Positions 30,612 to 38,239 of a stretch of 39,052 bases of DNA are shown piece by piece. The notes beneath the pieces are model-generated. The model did not search any database. It saw nothing but the letters and a program-made list of their open reading frames with translations, and had not been told where the DNA came from. The first letter of the stretch is position 1. Each line of letters opens with the position of its first letter. Location of the stretch: the NCBI GenBank assembly GCA_030046135.1, contig JASIEC010000140.1:1-39052 (forward strand), read 5' to 3'. The translations under genes and the position numbers were made by a program. The DNA comes from Thermoplasmata archaeon. GTDB lineage: Archaea; Thermoplasmatota; Thermoplasmata; Lutacidiplasmatales; UBA184.

Positions 30612-31874
30612 CTACGGGTAGAACCCGCGGGCCCGGATCGCGTCGACGACCCTCTGGATCGCGACGACGTAGGCGGCCGTGCGGTTGTGGACCCCGCGCT
30701 CCTGGGCGGCCTTGCGGACGTCCGCGTAGGAGCGGACCATCACCTGCTCGAGGCGCTCGTTGACCTGCGCGAGCGGCCAGTAGAACCCCTGGATGTCCTG
30801 GGCCCACTCGAAGTAGCTCACGGTGACCCCGCCCGCGTTCGCGAGGACGTCGGGGAGCACGGGGATCTTCTTCTGGAACAGGATCTTGTCGGCCTCGGGG
30901 AGCGTCGGCCCGTTCGCCGCCTCGGCGACGAGCTTCGCCTGCACCCGGTCGGCGTTCTTGCCCGTGATCTGGTTCTCGAGCGCGGCGGGGATGAGGACGT
31001 CGGCCTTCGTCTCGAGGAGCTCCTCGTTCGAGATCGCCTTCGAGCCGGGGAAGCCGACGACGGAGCCGGTCTTGTGCTTGTACTCCTCGACGGCGTGCGG
31101 GTTGAACCCGTCCGCCTTGTAGATCCCGCCCTTCGTGTCGGACGCCGCGACGATCGTCGCCCCCTGCTCGTCGTGGAGCAGGTTCGCGGCCACGCTCCCC
31201 GCGTTCCCGAACCCCTGCACGGCGACGGTCGCGCCCTTCACCCGGATCCCGGCGTCCTTTGCGGCCTCGCGGACGACGTACGAGCAGCCCCGCCCGGTCG
31301 CCTCGGCCCGCCCCTCGCTGCCGCCCAGGCTGATCGGCTTCCCCGTGACGACCCCCGGGACCGAGTAGCCCTTCTGCATCGAGTACGTGTCCATGATCCA
31401 GGCCATCGTCTGGCTGTCCGTGTAGACGTCCGGGGCCGGGATGTCGACCTCGGGACCGATGATCGAGGCGATCTCGCTCGCGTAGCGCCGGGTAAGACGC
31501 TCGAGCTCGCCGGGGGACATCCTCTTCGGGTCGCAGATGACCCCGCCCTTCGCCCCTCCGTAGGGGATGTTGACGACCGCGCACTTCCAGGTCATCCAGG
31601 CGGCGAGCGCCCGCACCTCGTCGAGCGACACCTGCGGGTGGTAGCGGATCCCGCCCTTCGTCGGGCCCCGGGCCATGTTGTACTGGACGCGGTAGCCCGT
31701 GAAGACCCGGAACGAACCGTCGTCGAGCCGGACCGGGAAGTTGACCGTCAGCTCCCGCTTCGGGTGCTTCAGGACCTCTCGGATCCCCCCGTTGAGGCCG
31801 ATCAGGTCGGCCACGATGTCGATCTGCTGCTTCGCCGTCTCGAACGGATTTGCGGGAGAATTGCTGCCGGGCAT
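30612..31874 (-). CDS. gdhA: Glutamate dehydrogenase (Glu/Leu/Phe/Val family)
   Basis: A 420-residue oxidoreductase interconverting glutamate with 2-oxoglutarate and ammonia. GPTKGGIRYHP (70-80) holds the substrate Lys, PYGGAKGG (104-111) the catalytic Lys K109, and VAVQGFGNAGSVAA the NAD(P)-binding Rossmann loop. All landmarks are intact and the length is that of hexameric archaeal GDH. Cofactor choice cannot be fixed from sequence alone. The ATG at 31874 follows a 140-base gap after the acyl-CoA dehydrogenase, with no clear TATA box, so it may rely on that gene's transcript or a less typical promoter. It fits amino-acid catabolism with aspA. Confidence 0.95.
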   Translation of the reverse strand: MPGSNSPANPFETAKQQIDIVADLIGLNGGIREVLKHPKRELTVNFPVRLDDGSFRVFTGYRVQYNMARGPTKGGIRYHPQVSLDEVRALAAWMTWKCAVVNIPYGGAKGGVICDPKRMSPGELERLTRRYASEIASIIGPEVDIPAPDVYTDSQTMAWIMDTYSMQKGYSVPGVVTGKPISLGGSEGRAEATGRGCSYVVREAAKDAGIRVKGATVAVQGFGNAGSVAANLLHDEQGATIVAASDTKGGIYKADGFNPHAVEEYKHKTGSVVGFPGSKAISNEELLETKADVLIPAALENQITGKNADRVQAKLVAEAANGPTLPEADKILFQKKIPVLPDVLANAGGVTVSYFEWAQDIQGFYWPLAQVNERLEQVMVRSYADVRKAAQERGVHNRTAAYVVAIQRVVDAIRARGFYP

Positions 31875-32014
31875 CGTCGACTTCCTTGGACGGGGAGGGG
31901 AGCCGGCATCGGCTACTTGAGCGTAGCGCGGTGCCTGCGAAACTCGCTCACGGGAGGCATCCCCGCCGGCGTCGGAGGAGGGCTCGCCCGGGAGGACGCG
32001 GCCGAGGGATCGCC

Positions 32015-33205
32015 CTAGCGGTACGGGACGAAGTCGCGGCCGAGGAGCTCGCGGCCGAGGATGATCCGCATCACGTTGAGCCCTCCCTCGGCGCCGACGA
32101 GGTAGCTCATGATCCCGCGGAGGCCGAGCTCGAGGCCGGCGTCCTTCGTGTAGCCGCTCGCGCCGTACCACATCATCACGCGCTTCACGCACTCGAAGGC
32201 CACCTGGGGCGCGGTCAGCTTCACCGAGGCGACCGCGCGCTCGACCTCGCTCCGATCGGCCCTCGCGCCGTCCTGACGGGCGCGGTCGAGCAGCCAGGCG
32301 GCACGGCGGCACTGCCACTTGACCGCCTCCACCTGCGTCCAGAGGTCGACCAGCTCGAACTGCGGCCCTTCGAACTTCCCGAGGGGCCGTCCGAACACCT
32401 CGCGCCCGCGCAGATGGGCGATCCCGGCCTCGAGCGCCCGCTCGGCCGCGCCGACGCACGCGGCGCTCACGAACGTCCGCGCGTTCGAGAATCCCTCCAT
32501 CGCGACCTCGAAGCCGGCGCCCTCGCGGCCCACGAGCGACGCCGCGGGGACCCGCACGTCGGCGTACGTGAGCGCCCCCGTCGAGATCCCCATCCGGCCC
32601 ATGTTCTCGAACCGCTGGGTCGAGATCCCGTCCGCGCCGGTCGGAACGTAGAGGAAGTTGAACCCCTTCTCGGGGGCCTTCGTGAGCGTGAGGTGTCCCC
32701 CTCCGAGGGACTTCGCCTCCTCGACGCCCGAGACGAACGCCTTCTCGCCCCGGACAACGAACCCGTCGTCGGTGCGGCGCGACGTCGTCGTCATCGCGCC
32801 CAGGTCGCTCCCACCTCCCGGTTCGGTCGTCGCGATCCCGAGGAACGCCCGACCCTTCGTCACGTTCGGAAGAAGCTCCCGCTTGAGCGACTCCTGGCCG
32901 TGCCGGGCGAGGATGCCCCCCCAGCCCGCCTCGAGGAGGAAGAACACCGCCGTCGCCATCGAGAAGTCGCCCCGGCCGACCTCCTCCGCCGCGAGCTCCG
33001 TGAGGACGGCGCTCGCCCCCATCCCTCCGTACTCCTCGGGGACCGGCATCGCGAGGAGCCCGAGGTCGGCCATCGCGGCGATCACCTCGGGCGGGATCCG
33101 TCCGTCCCGGTCGATCCGGCGCTCGTTCGTCCGGAGGACGCGGTCGCCGAACCGACGGACCGCCTCCTGGAACGCGCGCTCTTCGTCGCTGAGGTGAAAA
33201 TCCAT
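32015..33205 (-). CDS. Acyl-CoA dehydrogenase
   Basis: A 396-residue FAD-dependent dehydrogenase that introduces a double bond between C2 and C3 of acyl-CoA thioesters, passing electrons to an electron-transfer flavoprotein. Segments VPEEYGGMG, AFLGIATTEPGGGSD (FAD/substrate region), GREVFGRPLGKFEGPQF and the C-terminal GAEGGLNVMR are family marks; E373 in the last motif aligns with the catalytic Glu of the medium-chain type. It is active-looking and could act in fatty acid or branched-chain amino acid breakdown. No ETF or thiolase is nearby. A GCTAAATC box on the reverse strand about 32 bases upstream is its likely promoter. Confidence 0.93.
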   Translation of the reverse strand: MDFHLSDEERAFQEAVRRFGDRVLRTNERRIDRDGRIPPEVIAAMADLGLLAMPVPEEYGGMGASAVLTELAAEEVGRGDFSMATAVFFLLEAGWGGILARHGQESLKRELLPNVTKGRAFLGIATTEPGGGSDLGAMTTTSRRTDDGFVVRGEKAFVSGVEEAKSLGGGHLTLTKAPEKGFNFLYVPTGADGISTQRFENMGRMGISTGALTYADVRVPAASLVGREGAGFEVAMEGFSNARTFVSAACVGAAERALEAGIAHLRGREVFGRPLGKFEGPQFELVDLWTQVEAVKWQCRRAAWLLDRARQDGARADRSEVERAVASVKLTAPQVAFECVKRVMMWYGASGYTKDAGLELGLRGIMSYLVGAEGGLNVMRIILGRELLGRDFVPYR

Positions 33206-33234
33206 CGGGTCGGGGACGCGAACGAGCCGTCGAG

Positions 33235-33243
33235 GATTTAGCC
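33235..33243 (-). promoter_or_regulatory. TATA-like box for the acyl-CoA dehydrogenase
   Basis: GGCTAAATC on the reverse strand is centred about 33 bases from the ATG at 33205. Confidence 0.5.
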
Positions 33244-33276
33244 TCGCCGAACGGCGGTCCCGCGCACCCCGAATCT

Positions 33277-33282
33277 CTTAAC
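33277..33282 (+). promoter_or_regulatory. TATA-like box for GAPDH
   Basis: CTTAAC, about 35 bases before the GTG at 33315. Confidence 0.45.
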
Positions 33283-33314
33283 CTCGGGAGCCTCGGACGG
33301 TCCGGAGCGTCGCC

Positions 33315-34337
33315 GTGAAGGTCCGGGTGGGCGTGAACGGCTACGGAACGATCGGCAAGCGCGTCGCCGACGCCGTCGCCCGGCAGCCGGATCTCGAGCT
33401 CGTGGGGGTCGCGAAGACCCGCCCGAACTTCGAGGCGCGGCGGGCGTTCGAACGCCGGATCCCCCTCTATCTCGCCGGGCCGGGCACGGCCGCCGACTTC
33501 GACGCCGCCGGGATCCGGACCGCCGGGACCCTCGCGGACCTCCTCGGCCGGGTCGACGTGATCGTCGACGCGACCCCCGACAAGGTCGGGCGCGAGAACC
33601 GGGCCGCGTACGAGCGCGCGGGGATCCGCGCGATCTTCCAGGGCGGGGAGAAGGCGGACGTCGCCGAGGCGTCGTTCAGCGCCCTGTCGAACTACGCCGC
33701 GTGCCGGGGGAAGCGGCGACTCCGCATCGTCTCCTGCAACACGACGGGGATCGCGCGGGCCGCCGCGGCGATCGAGCCCCGCTGGGGCGTGGAGCGCTGG
33801 GACGTCGTGCTCGTCCGCCGGGCGACGGACCCGGCCGATTCGCACAAGGGGCCCGTCAACGGGATCGTCCCGACGCTCCAGATCCCGTCCCACCACGGCC
33901 CGGACGTCCGGACGATCTACCCGGAGCTTCCGATCACGACGACGGCCCTCGTGGTCCCCACGACGCTGATGCACGTCCACGTGAACCACGTGCGGTTCCG
34001 GCGCGTGCCGGGCGGTCGCGCCGAGCTGGTCGCGGCGTTCCGGGAGACCCCCCGGTTCCGGCTCTTCGCCTCGTGGGAGCACGTGGAAGGGACCGCGCAG
34101 GCGATGGAGGTCGCTCGGGACCGTTCCGAGGGGCGGGGCGACATGATGGAGAACGTCGTCTGGGAGGAGGGGGTCCGCGTGGACGGCTCCGACGCCTACT
34201 TCTTCCAGGCGATCCACCAGGAGTCGATCGTCGTCCCCGAGAACATCGACGCGATCCGCGCGATGATGGATCTCGCGCCGGACGGCGCGGCCTCGGTGGC
34301 GATCACCGATCGCGCGCTGGGCCTCGGGCGAGCCTAG
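33315..34337 (+). CDS. gap: Glyceraldehyde-3-phosphate dehydrogenase, archaeal type II
   Basis: Phosphorylating GAPDH (340 residues) converting glyceraldehyde 3-phosphate and phosphate to 1,3-bisphosphoglycerate. The archaeal type II class is marked by VGVNGYGTIGKRVADAV (5-21), FQGGEKADV and the active-site SCNTTG with C141 at the tight turn, instead of the bacterial SCTTN. The PTLMHVHVNHV segment follows. The enzyme often runs in the gluconeogenic direction in archaea. GTG is the apparent start. It is monocistronic by position and converges on a methyltransferase gene with 16 bases between. Confidence 0.95.
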   Translation: MKVRVGVNGYGTIGKRVADAVARQPDLELVGVAKTRPNFEARRAFERRIPLYLAGPGTAADFDAAGIRTAGTLADLLGRVDVIVDATPDKVGRENRAAYERAGIRAIFQGGEKADVAEASFSALSNYAACRGKRRLRIVSCNTTGIARAAAAIEPRWGVERWDVVLVRRATDPADSHKGPVNGIVPTLQIPSHHGPDVRTIYPELPITTTALVVPTTLMHVHVNHVRFRRVPGGRAELVAAFRETPRFRLFASWEHVEGTAQAMEVARDRSEGRGDMMENVVWEEGVRVDGSDAYFFQAIHQESIVVPENIDAIRAMMDLAPDGAASVAITDRALGLGRA

Positions 34338-34353
34338 GCGCCTCGGCGGGGCG

Positions 34354-35130
34354 TCAGTCCCGGGGCCCGACGGGCCCGGACCAGGTCGCGAGCGCCTCGA
34401 CCCGGTGGGAGGTGACGGCCCGGTCGCCGACCTGGGCGCGGACCGTGGCGATCGCCCGTTCGAGCGCGGCCGGAGGGATCCGGAGGGTGTAGCGATGCGC
34501 TCGGGCCGCGAGCGCGTCGAGGCGTCGGGCGAGGGGGACGGTAACGGTCCGGTCGCTCAGCGTCACGAGCCGGCTCGGGGGGAGACGGGTCAGGAGCTTG
34601 CGCTCCTCGACGGCGGGACCGCCGCGGTCGGGGACCTGGTACCCCGCCTTCACGAGCTCCTCGCGCACGAGGCGCCGGGCCTCGTCCGGCGAACGCGTCC
34701 CGTCCGCCCCCGACGGTCGGGGGTGCACCACGGCGAACGCGCCCTTCGGCCCGGCCCGGACCGCCTCGGCGATCGCCCGCTCGGGGGCCTCGAGGACGTG
34801 GAGGACATGGACGAAGAGCGCCGCGTCGAAGCTCCGGTCGGCGAACGGCAGCCGGTACGCGCTCGCCCGGAGGAGACGCGGCAGGCCTTTCGCGCGCGCG
34901 TGGGCGAGCATGCCGCGCGAGACGTCGATTCCCGTCACCTCCAAGCCCCGGTCGGTCAGCGGTCGCGCGATCCGGCCGGTCCCGACGCCGACCTCGAGGA
35001 TCCGCTCGACCCCCTCGCGTCGGAGCTCCGTCACGAGGGCCCCCAGGGTCGCCTCGTCCAGCGGGTCCCGCGTCGCGTCGTAGACCGGCGAGATCCGATC
35101 GAAGTCGGAGGCGATCTCGCGCGTGCCCAC
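34354..35130 (-). CDS. SAM-dependent methyltransferase
   Basis: A class I Rossmann methyltransferase. From GTG 35130 it has 258 residues; the sequence FDRISPVYDATRDPLDEATL near the start, then LEVGVGTGRIARPL (motif I), VTGIDVSRGMLAHAR (motif II) and LPFADRSFDAALFVHVLH (motif IV/V) form the SAM fold. The ~100-residue C-terminal region is Arg-rich and not recognised. The substrate is unknown. A longer version from ATG 35196 is possible but would overlap the promoter of the VOC gene; an AAATAC box on the reverse strand at about 35152-35157 fits leaderless initiation at GTG 35130. Confidence 0.85.
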   Translation of the reverse strand: MGTREIASDFDRISPVYDATRDPLDEATLGALVTELRREGVERILEVGVGTGRIARPLTDRGLEVTGIDVSRGMLAHARAKGLPRLLRASAYRLPFADRSFDAALFVHVLHVLEAPERAIAEAVRAGPKGAFAVVHPRPSGADGTRSPDEARRLVREELVKAGYQVPDRGGPAVEERKLLTRLPPSRLVTLSDRTVTVPLARRLDALAARAHRYTLRIPPAALERAIATVRAQVGDRAVTSHRVEALATWSGPVGPRD

Positions 35131-35238
35131 GCTCGGCGATGGACCCTCGTGTATTTCCCGTTGGCCGGCGGGCGACGGGTCCCGGGCGAAGACCATAAGA
35201 CCCGGACCGCCCCGAACCCGCCGGGGGGCAGCGCGTCG

Positions 35239-35655
35239 ATGGACGGCAAAGTCACGGTGATCGGCCTGGTGGTGACGGATCAGGCTCGATCGCTCGCGTT
35301 CTTCACCGACAAGGCGGGGTTCGACAAGAAGACCGACATCTCGGCTCCGGGAGGCGGCCGGTGGGTCACGGTCGCTCCCCGAGGCGAGGCCCTGGAGATC
35401 ACCCTCTGGCAGGTCGGATCGGCCGTCGACCCCTCCCAGAGCGCGGCCGCGCGGAGCTGGGCCCCGGCCAAGTCGCCGCCGATCGTTCTCCTCGTGCCGA
35501 ACTGCCGCAAGGCCTACCAGGAGCTCAGTGCCCGCGGGGTGGAGTTCCTCCAGGCGCCGGTCGACCATCCGTGGGGGACGACCGCGACGTTCCAGGACCC
35601 GGACGGGAATCTCTTCTCGATGAATCAACCTCCGGGGTCGTGGCCGAAGGCGTAG
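35239..35655 (+). CDS. VOC-family (glyoxalase/bleomycin-resistance-like) protein
   Basis: A 138-residue single VOC module: IGLVVTDQARSLAFFTDKAGF at the start, a central beta segment, and YQELSARGVEFLQAP...TTATFQDPDGNLFSM at the end, the classical PDGN element. The family includes metal-dependent glyoxalases, dioxygenases and antibiotic-binding proteins; the metal ligands are only partly discernible, so enzyme activity is uncertain. Its promoter appears to be a CATAAG box about 43 bases upstream. It diverges from the methyltransferase gene. Confidence 0.88.
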   Translation: MDGKVTVIGLVVTDQARSLAFFTDKAGFDKKTDISAPGGGRWVTVAPRGEALEITLWQVGSAVDPSQSAAARSWAPAKSPPIVLLVPNCRKAYQELSARGVEFLQAPVDHPWGTTATFQDPDGNLFSMNQPPGSWPKA

Positions 35656-35765
35656 GGAGGGGCGCTCTCCGGCGCGGTCCGGGGATCGGGACGTGGAGGC
35701 CCCTCGCCCCCGCGATGCCCCGGAGGACTCCTCGTCTCGAGCGGCGTCCCGATGACCCCAAGAAT

Positions 35766-35773
35766 CTTATAGG
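35766..35773 (+). promoter_or_regulatory. TATA box of the rpo7 cluster
   Basis: CTTATAGG is centred 26-27 bases before the ATG at 35795, the textbook archaeal TATA-to-start distance, so the transcript is probably leaderless. A run of CG dinucleotides lies between. Confidence 0.65.
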
Positions 35774-35794
35774 GAGCGTCGCTCGCGCGCGCGC

Positions 35795-36445
35795 ATGTAT
35801 TATCTCGATCATCGCAAGGACGTCGTCCGGATCCCCCCGGCTCGGCTGGGGGCGGACCTCTCGAGCGTTCTCGTCGAGCTCGCCCAGCAGCAGTTCGAGG
35901 GGAAGCTGCTCGACGGGCAGAGCCTCGCGGTGACGATCCGTGACGTCAAGCCGATCGGCGAGGGCCACATCATCCACGGCGACGGCGGCGTCTACCAGGA
36001 GGTCGAGTACGAGACGCTCCTGTTCCGGCCCGAGATCCAGGAGGTCGTCGAGGGGCCGGTCGTCGAGATCCGGAAGTTCGGGGCGTTCGTCCGGTTCGGA
36101 CCCCTCGACGGGCTTCTCCACGTTTCGCAGATCATGGACGACCGGGTGAACATCGACGAGCACAACCAGCGGCTCGTCGGCGTCGAGTCCAAGAAGGACC
36201 TCAAGGTCGGCTACAAGGTCCGCGCGCGGGTCGTCTCCCTCTCGCTCTCCGAGATCTCCCCCCGGGACTCGCGGATCGGCCTCACGATGCGCCAGCCCGC
36301 GCTCGGCCGCCTCGAGTGGATCCAGGAGGCGCACCGGAGGGCCGAGGAGAAGGGCGGCCGCAAGGCGGCCCCCCCGCCGGCCGCGCCGAAGCGCTCGTCC
36401 GGCAAGACGACCCCCGCCGCCAAGGGGCCGGTCGCCGCGGGGTGA
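35795..36445 (+). CDS. rpo7: DNA-directed RNA polymerase subunit Rpo7 (RpoE')
   Basis: A 216-residue homologue of eukaryotic RPB7, forming the polymerase stalk with Rpo4. The N-terminal RNP-like domain (1-80, MYYLDHRKDVVRIPP...) is followed by an S1/OB RNA-binding domain (about 82-165) including GAFVRFGPLDGLLHVSQIMDD. The canonical protein has about 185-190 residues; here ~27 extra Lys/Ala/Pro residues follow as a low-complexity tail. It is the first gene of a conserved archaeal cluster with spt4, the DUF359 kinase, rps24e and rps27ae. Its stop codon lies inside the Shine-Dalgarno sequence of spt4. Confidence 0.95.
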   Translation: MYYLDHRKDVVRIPPARLGADLSSVLVELAQQQFEGKLLDGQSLAVTIRDVKPIGEGHIIHGDGGVYQEVEYETLLFRPEIQEVVEGPVVEIRKFGAFVRFGPLDGLLHVSQIMDDRVNIDEHNQRLVGVESKKDLKVGYKVRARVVSLSLSEISPRDSRIGLTMRQPALGRLEWIQEAHRRAEEKGGRKAAPPPAAPKRSSGKTTPAAKGPVAAG

Positions 36446-36447
36446 TC
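36439..36447 (+). promoter_or_regulatory. Strong Shine-Dalgarno site of spt4, overlapping the rpo7 stop
   Basis: GGGGTGATC is almost fully complementary to the archaeal 16S rRNA 3' end, contains the rpo7 TGA, and ends seven bases before ATG 36455. Confidence 0.7.
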
Positions 36448-36454
36448 GCCTCCC

Positions 36455-36640
36455 ATGATGAACCTCAAGGCGTGCAAGAGCTGCAACACGATCACCGACC
36501 AGGCGAAGTGCCCCCGGTGCGGGGGGGAGGTCTCCCGGGAGTGGCAGGGGTACCTCGTCGTCATCGATCCCGAGAAGTCGGAGATCGCCCGCAAGATGGG
36601 GATCCGCGCCGCGGGCCGGTACGCGCTCCGTGTCAAGTGA
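36455..36640 (+). CDS. spt4: Transcription elongation factor Spt4 (RpoE'')
   Basis: A 61-residue zinc-binding protein that pairs with Spt5 to keep the polymerase clamp closed during elongation. The zinc site is CKSC ... CPRC (about 7-10 and 19-22), followed by WQGYLVVIDPEKSEIARKMGI, the conserved Spt5-binding strand and helix, ending AGRYALRVK. Length is right for the archaeal protein. The start could be ATG 36455 or the next ATG; the Shine-Dalgarno site supports the first. Its last bases overlap the start of the DUF359 gene by eleven bases, implying translational coupling. Confidence 0.95.
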   Translation: MMNLKACKSCNTITDQAKCPRCGGEVSREWQGYLVVIDPEKSEIARKMGIRAAGRYALRVK

Positions 36641-37163
36641 GGGGCGCGTCTGGGTCGTCCCGCCGGCGCTCCGGGCGAGCCTCGCCGAACGGTACGGACC
36701 CGTCTACGCTGGCGAGGAGGCCGACCGGCGCATCCTCGCTCTCGGCGCCTTCGCCACGTGCGGCGACCAGGTCACGGCCCGAGCCCTCGAGCTGGGCCAC
36801 CCCCCGCTCGTCGGCGTCGTGGACTACAAGACCCGCCGGAACGAGCCGATCCCGCGGGACCGCTTCCGCGAGCTCGGCGCCCGCCGGACCGTGCGGGTCG
36901 CGAACCCGGCCGGGACGCTCACCGAGCGGCTGCGCTCGGCGGTCCGACAGATTGTCTCGGACGGCGGCGGGCTCGTCGAGGTCGACGGCGAGGAGGATCT
37001 CGCCGCCCTCGCGCTCGTGGAGTCGCTCCCCGCCGGAGCGACCGTTATATACGGCATCCCGGGTGAGGGGGTCTCCTTCGTCCGCGTTGACGCGGTGACG
37101 AAGGCTCACGTCCACGATCTGATCGCCCAGATGGAGTTGCGCAGGAGCGAGCGTGGAGATTAG
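36630..37163 (+). CDS. GTP-dependent dephospho-CoA kinase (DUF359)
   Basis: A 177-residue member of the archaeal DUF359 family, shown in Thermococcus to phosphorylate dephospho-CoA with GTP, the last step of CoA synthesis. Visible family segments are GAFATCGDQVTARALELG, GVVDYKTRRNEP (the conserved DxKT/R region), IVSDGGGLVEVDGEEDLAALALVESLPAG and VIYGIPGEGVSFV. GTG 36630 was chosen because it gives an eleven-base overlap with spt4 and a normal N-terminus. A GTT-ATA-TAC codon run creates a TATA-like sequence inside the gene (37045-37051). The 3' end overlaps the start of rps24e by eleven bases. Confidence 0.93.
   Translation: MSSEGRVWVVPPALRASLAERYGPVYAGEEADRRILALGAFATCGDQVTARALELGHPPLVGVVDYKTRRNEPIPRDRFRELGARRTVRVANPAGTLTERLRSAVRQIVSDGGGLVEVDGEEDLAALALVESLPAGATVIYGIPGEGVSFVRVDAVTKAHVHDLIAQMELRRSERGD
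37045..37051 (+). promoter_or_regulatory. TATA-like sequence inside the DUF359 gene
   Basis: TTATATA is the strongest TATA match in the window and is made of codons that are rare in these genes. It would put transcription start near 37075 and give rps24e-rps27ae their own promoter with a leader of about 80 bases. Confidence 0.4.
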
Positions 37164-37539
37164 AATCGTCGAGGATCGGGCGAACCCTCTCCTGCACCGG
37201 CACGAGATCCGGTTCGAGGTCGCGCACCCGACGGCGGCGACCCCGGCGCGCGACGCCGTCCGCGCCGAGCTGGCGAAGATCGTGAAGGCGGCGAAGGATC
37301 GCGTCGTCATCGAGCGGATGGAAGCCCGGTTCGGAACGGCCCTCACCCTCGGCGACGCGAACGTCTACGATTCCGCCGAGGCGGCGAAGTCGATCAGCCG
37401 GGAGCACATCCTCGTCCGCAACGGCCTCAAGGAGCGAGCCGCCAAGGGCGCGGCGGCGGCTCCGGCCGAGGCCGCGCCGGCGGCCCCGCCGGCCCCTCCG
37501 GCGACGCCGGCTCCGGCGGCCAAGCCGGCCAAGGAGTGA
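37153..37539 (+). CDS. rps24e: Ribosomal protein S24e
   Basis: A 128-residue small-subunit ribosomal protein. The S24e core (about 1-98) shows IRIVEDRANPLLHRHEIRFEV, TPARDAVRAELAKIV and the nucleolin-like GDANVYDSAEAAKSISREHILVRNG, followed by an Ala/Pro/Lys-rich tail of about 30 residues that is not part of the usual ~100-residue protein. It starts with GTG, overlapping the DUF359 gene end. Its TGA lies within the Shine-Dalgarno sequence of rps27ae. It is a standard neighbour of Spt4 in archaea. Confidence 0.94.
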   Translation: MEIRIVEDRANPLLHRHEIRFEVAHPTAATPARDAVRAELAKIVKAAKDRVVIERMEARFGTALTLGDANVYDSAEAAKSISREHILVRNGLKERAAKGAAAAPAEAAPAAPPAPPATPAPAAKPAKE

Positions 37540-37540
37540 G
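37533..37540 (+). promoter_or_regulatory. Shine-Dalgarno site of rps27ae overlapping the rps24e stop
   Basis: GGAGTGAG contains the TGA of rps24e and precedes ATG 37544 by three bases. Confidence 0.55.
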
Positions 37541-37543
37541 CCG

Positions 37544-37735
37544 ATGGCGAAGGCCCGCGTGGGACTCTACGACGTCAAGGGCGACACGTTCACGCGGACG
37601 CACCGGGCCTGCCCGAAGTGCGGCGCGGGCACGTTCCTCGCCGAGCACAAGGACCGGCGGAGCTGCGGACGGTGCGGGTACTCCGAGTCGAAGACCCCAC
37701 CGCCCGCCCGCAGCAAGCCGGCGAAGCCGGCGTAG
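37544..37735 (+). CDS. rps27ae: Ribosomal protein S27ae
   Basis: A 63-residue zinc-ribbon protein of the small subunit (fused to ubiquitin in eukaryotes, free here). The zinc ligands are CPKC (about 24-27) and CGRC (about 42-45) within FLAEHKDRRSCGRCGYSE. About 14 Pro/Ala/Lys residues extend beyond the core. It is the last protein gene of the cluster before the tRNA-Arg gene. Confidence 0.93.
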   Translation: MAKARVGLYDVKGDTFTRTHRACPKCGAGTFLAEHKDRRSCGRCGYSESKTPPPARSKPAKPA

Positions 37736-37825
37736 CGGGTCCCCGATCCCCCTCGGCCGAGCCGCGGTTCGAGGGCGGGCGGAGCGGGGAGTTCGGTCGA
37801 CTCCCGCGGAGGCGGGAAGCTAAAG

Positions 37826-37850
37826 CCGAGGGCCGGCTGGCGGCCCTCGG
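37826..37850 (+). repeat. Perfect 9-base inverted repeat before tRNA-Arg
   Basis: CCGAGGGCC (37826-37834) and GGCCCTCGG (37842-37850) are separated by seven bases. The hairpin lies between a TAAAG promoter-like box (37821-37825) and the tRNA 5' end at 37859. No T-run follows. It could be a terminator-like structure ending the rps27ae transcript, or part of the tRNA 5' leader. Confidence 0.5.
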
Positions 37851-37858
37851 TTCGTACC

Positions 37859-37932
37859 GGGCCCGTAGTATAGCTTGGATATCACGGAGGCCTCCGGAGC
37901 CTCAAACCCGGGTTCGAATCCCGGCGGGCCCG
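37859..37932 (+). tRNA. tRNA-Arg (anticodon CCG)
   Basis: A 74-base tRNA. The acceptor stem GGGCCCG/CGGGCCC pairs perfectly with discriminator G; the anticodon stem GAGGC/GCCTC encloses CTCCGGA, giving anticodon CCG, which reads CGG arginine codons; the T arm is CCGGG-TTCGAAT-CCCGG. No CCA is encoded and no intron is seen. The D arm is imperfect: the expected stem from GTAT pairs with TATCAC only if a C is bulged or an A-C mismatch is tolerated. The anticodon suits the high-GC codon usage of this genome. Confidence 0.9.
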
Positions 37933-38239
37933 TACCATTTTCCTCACGGAACCCACTCGGGCGGTCGGCTCCAGCCCGGGGGAGAAGCCTTGCCGACCCG
38001 CCGGGCGATCCTCACCGAATCGTTCGGGCGGCTCGCGGCGGGATAGCGCGGCCTGTCGCGTGACCCTCCCGGCGCTGCTGCGTAAGTCTGGTGACGCCGT
38101 AGAGGCTCACGGTCGTCCTCCGGCAATTCGGCTCCCAGCGGTGGCCGGGTCGGCTCCATCGCGGTGTGCGTGCCCGTCGATCTTCGAGGTCTTCCTCTGA
38201 GAACTCACGAGGCCGCGCTCCCAACCCGCGGGCCCAGCG
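37933..38239. other. Gene-free stretch after tRNA-Arg
   Basis: About 300 bases without a convincing gene on either strand. A few short open frames are present but none has a recognisable protein, promoter and start together. Composition is a little less GC-rich than in the operon to the left. No copy of the tRNA 3' end, which would mark an attachment site, was found by eye. Confidence 0.4.

Noticed and set aside
35130..35196. ATG 35196 as start of the methyltransferase
   Set aside because: It would overlap the likely promoter of the divergent VOC gene, and GTG 35130 has an AAATAC box at leaderless distance.
37441..37530. Tandem repeat or CRISPR-like array in the Ala/Pro codons of rps24e
   Set aside because: It is an irregular GCC/CCG codon run within one coding frame. 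No regularly spaced repeats with unique spacers were seen anywhere in the window.
37826..37850. Intrinsic terminator
   Set aside because: The hairpin is perfect but no T-run follows, so it is listed as an inverted repeat only.
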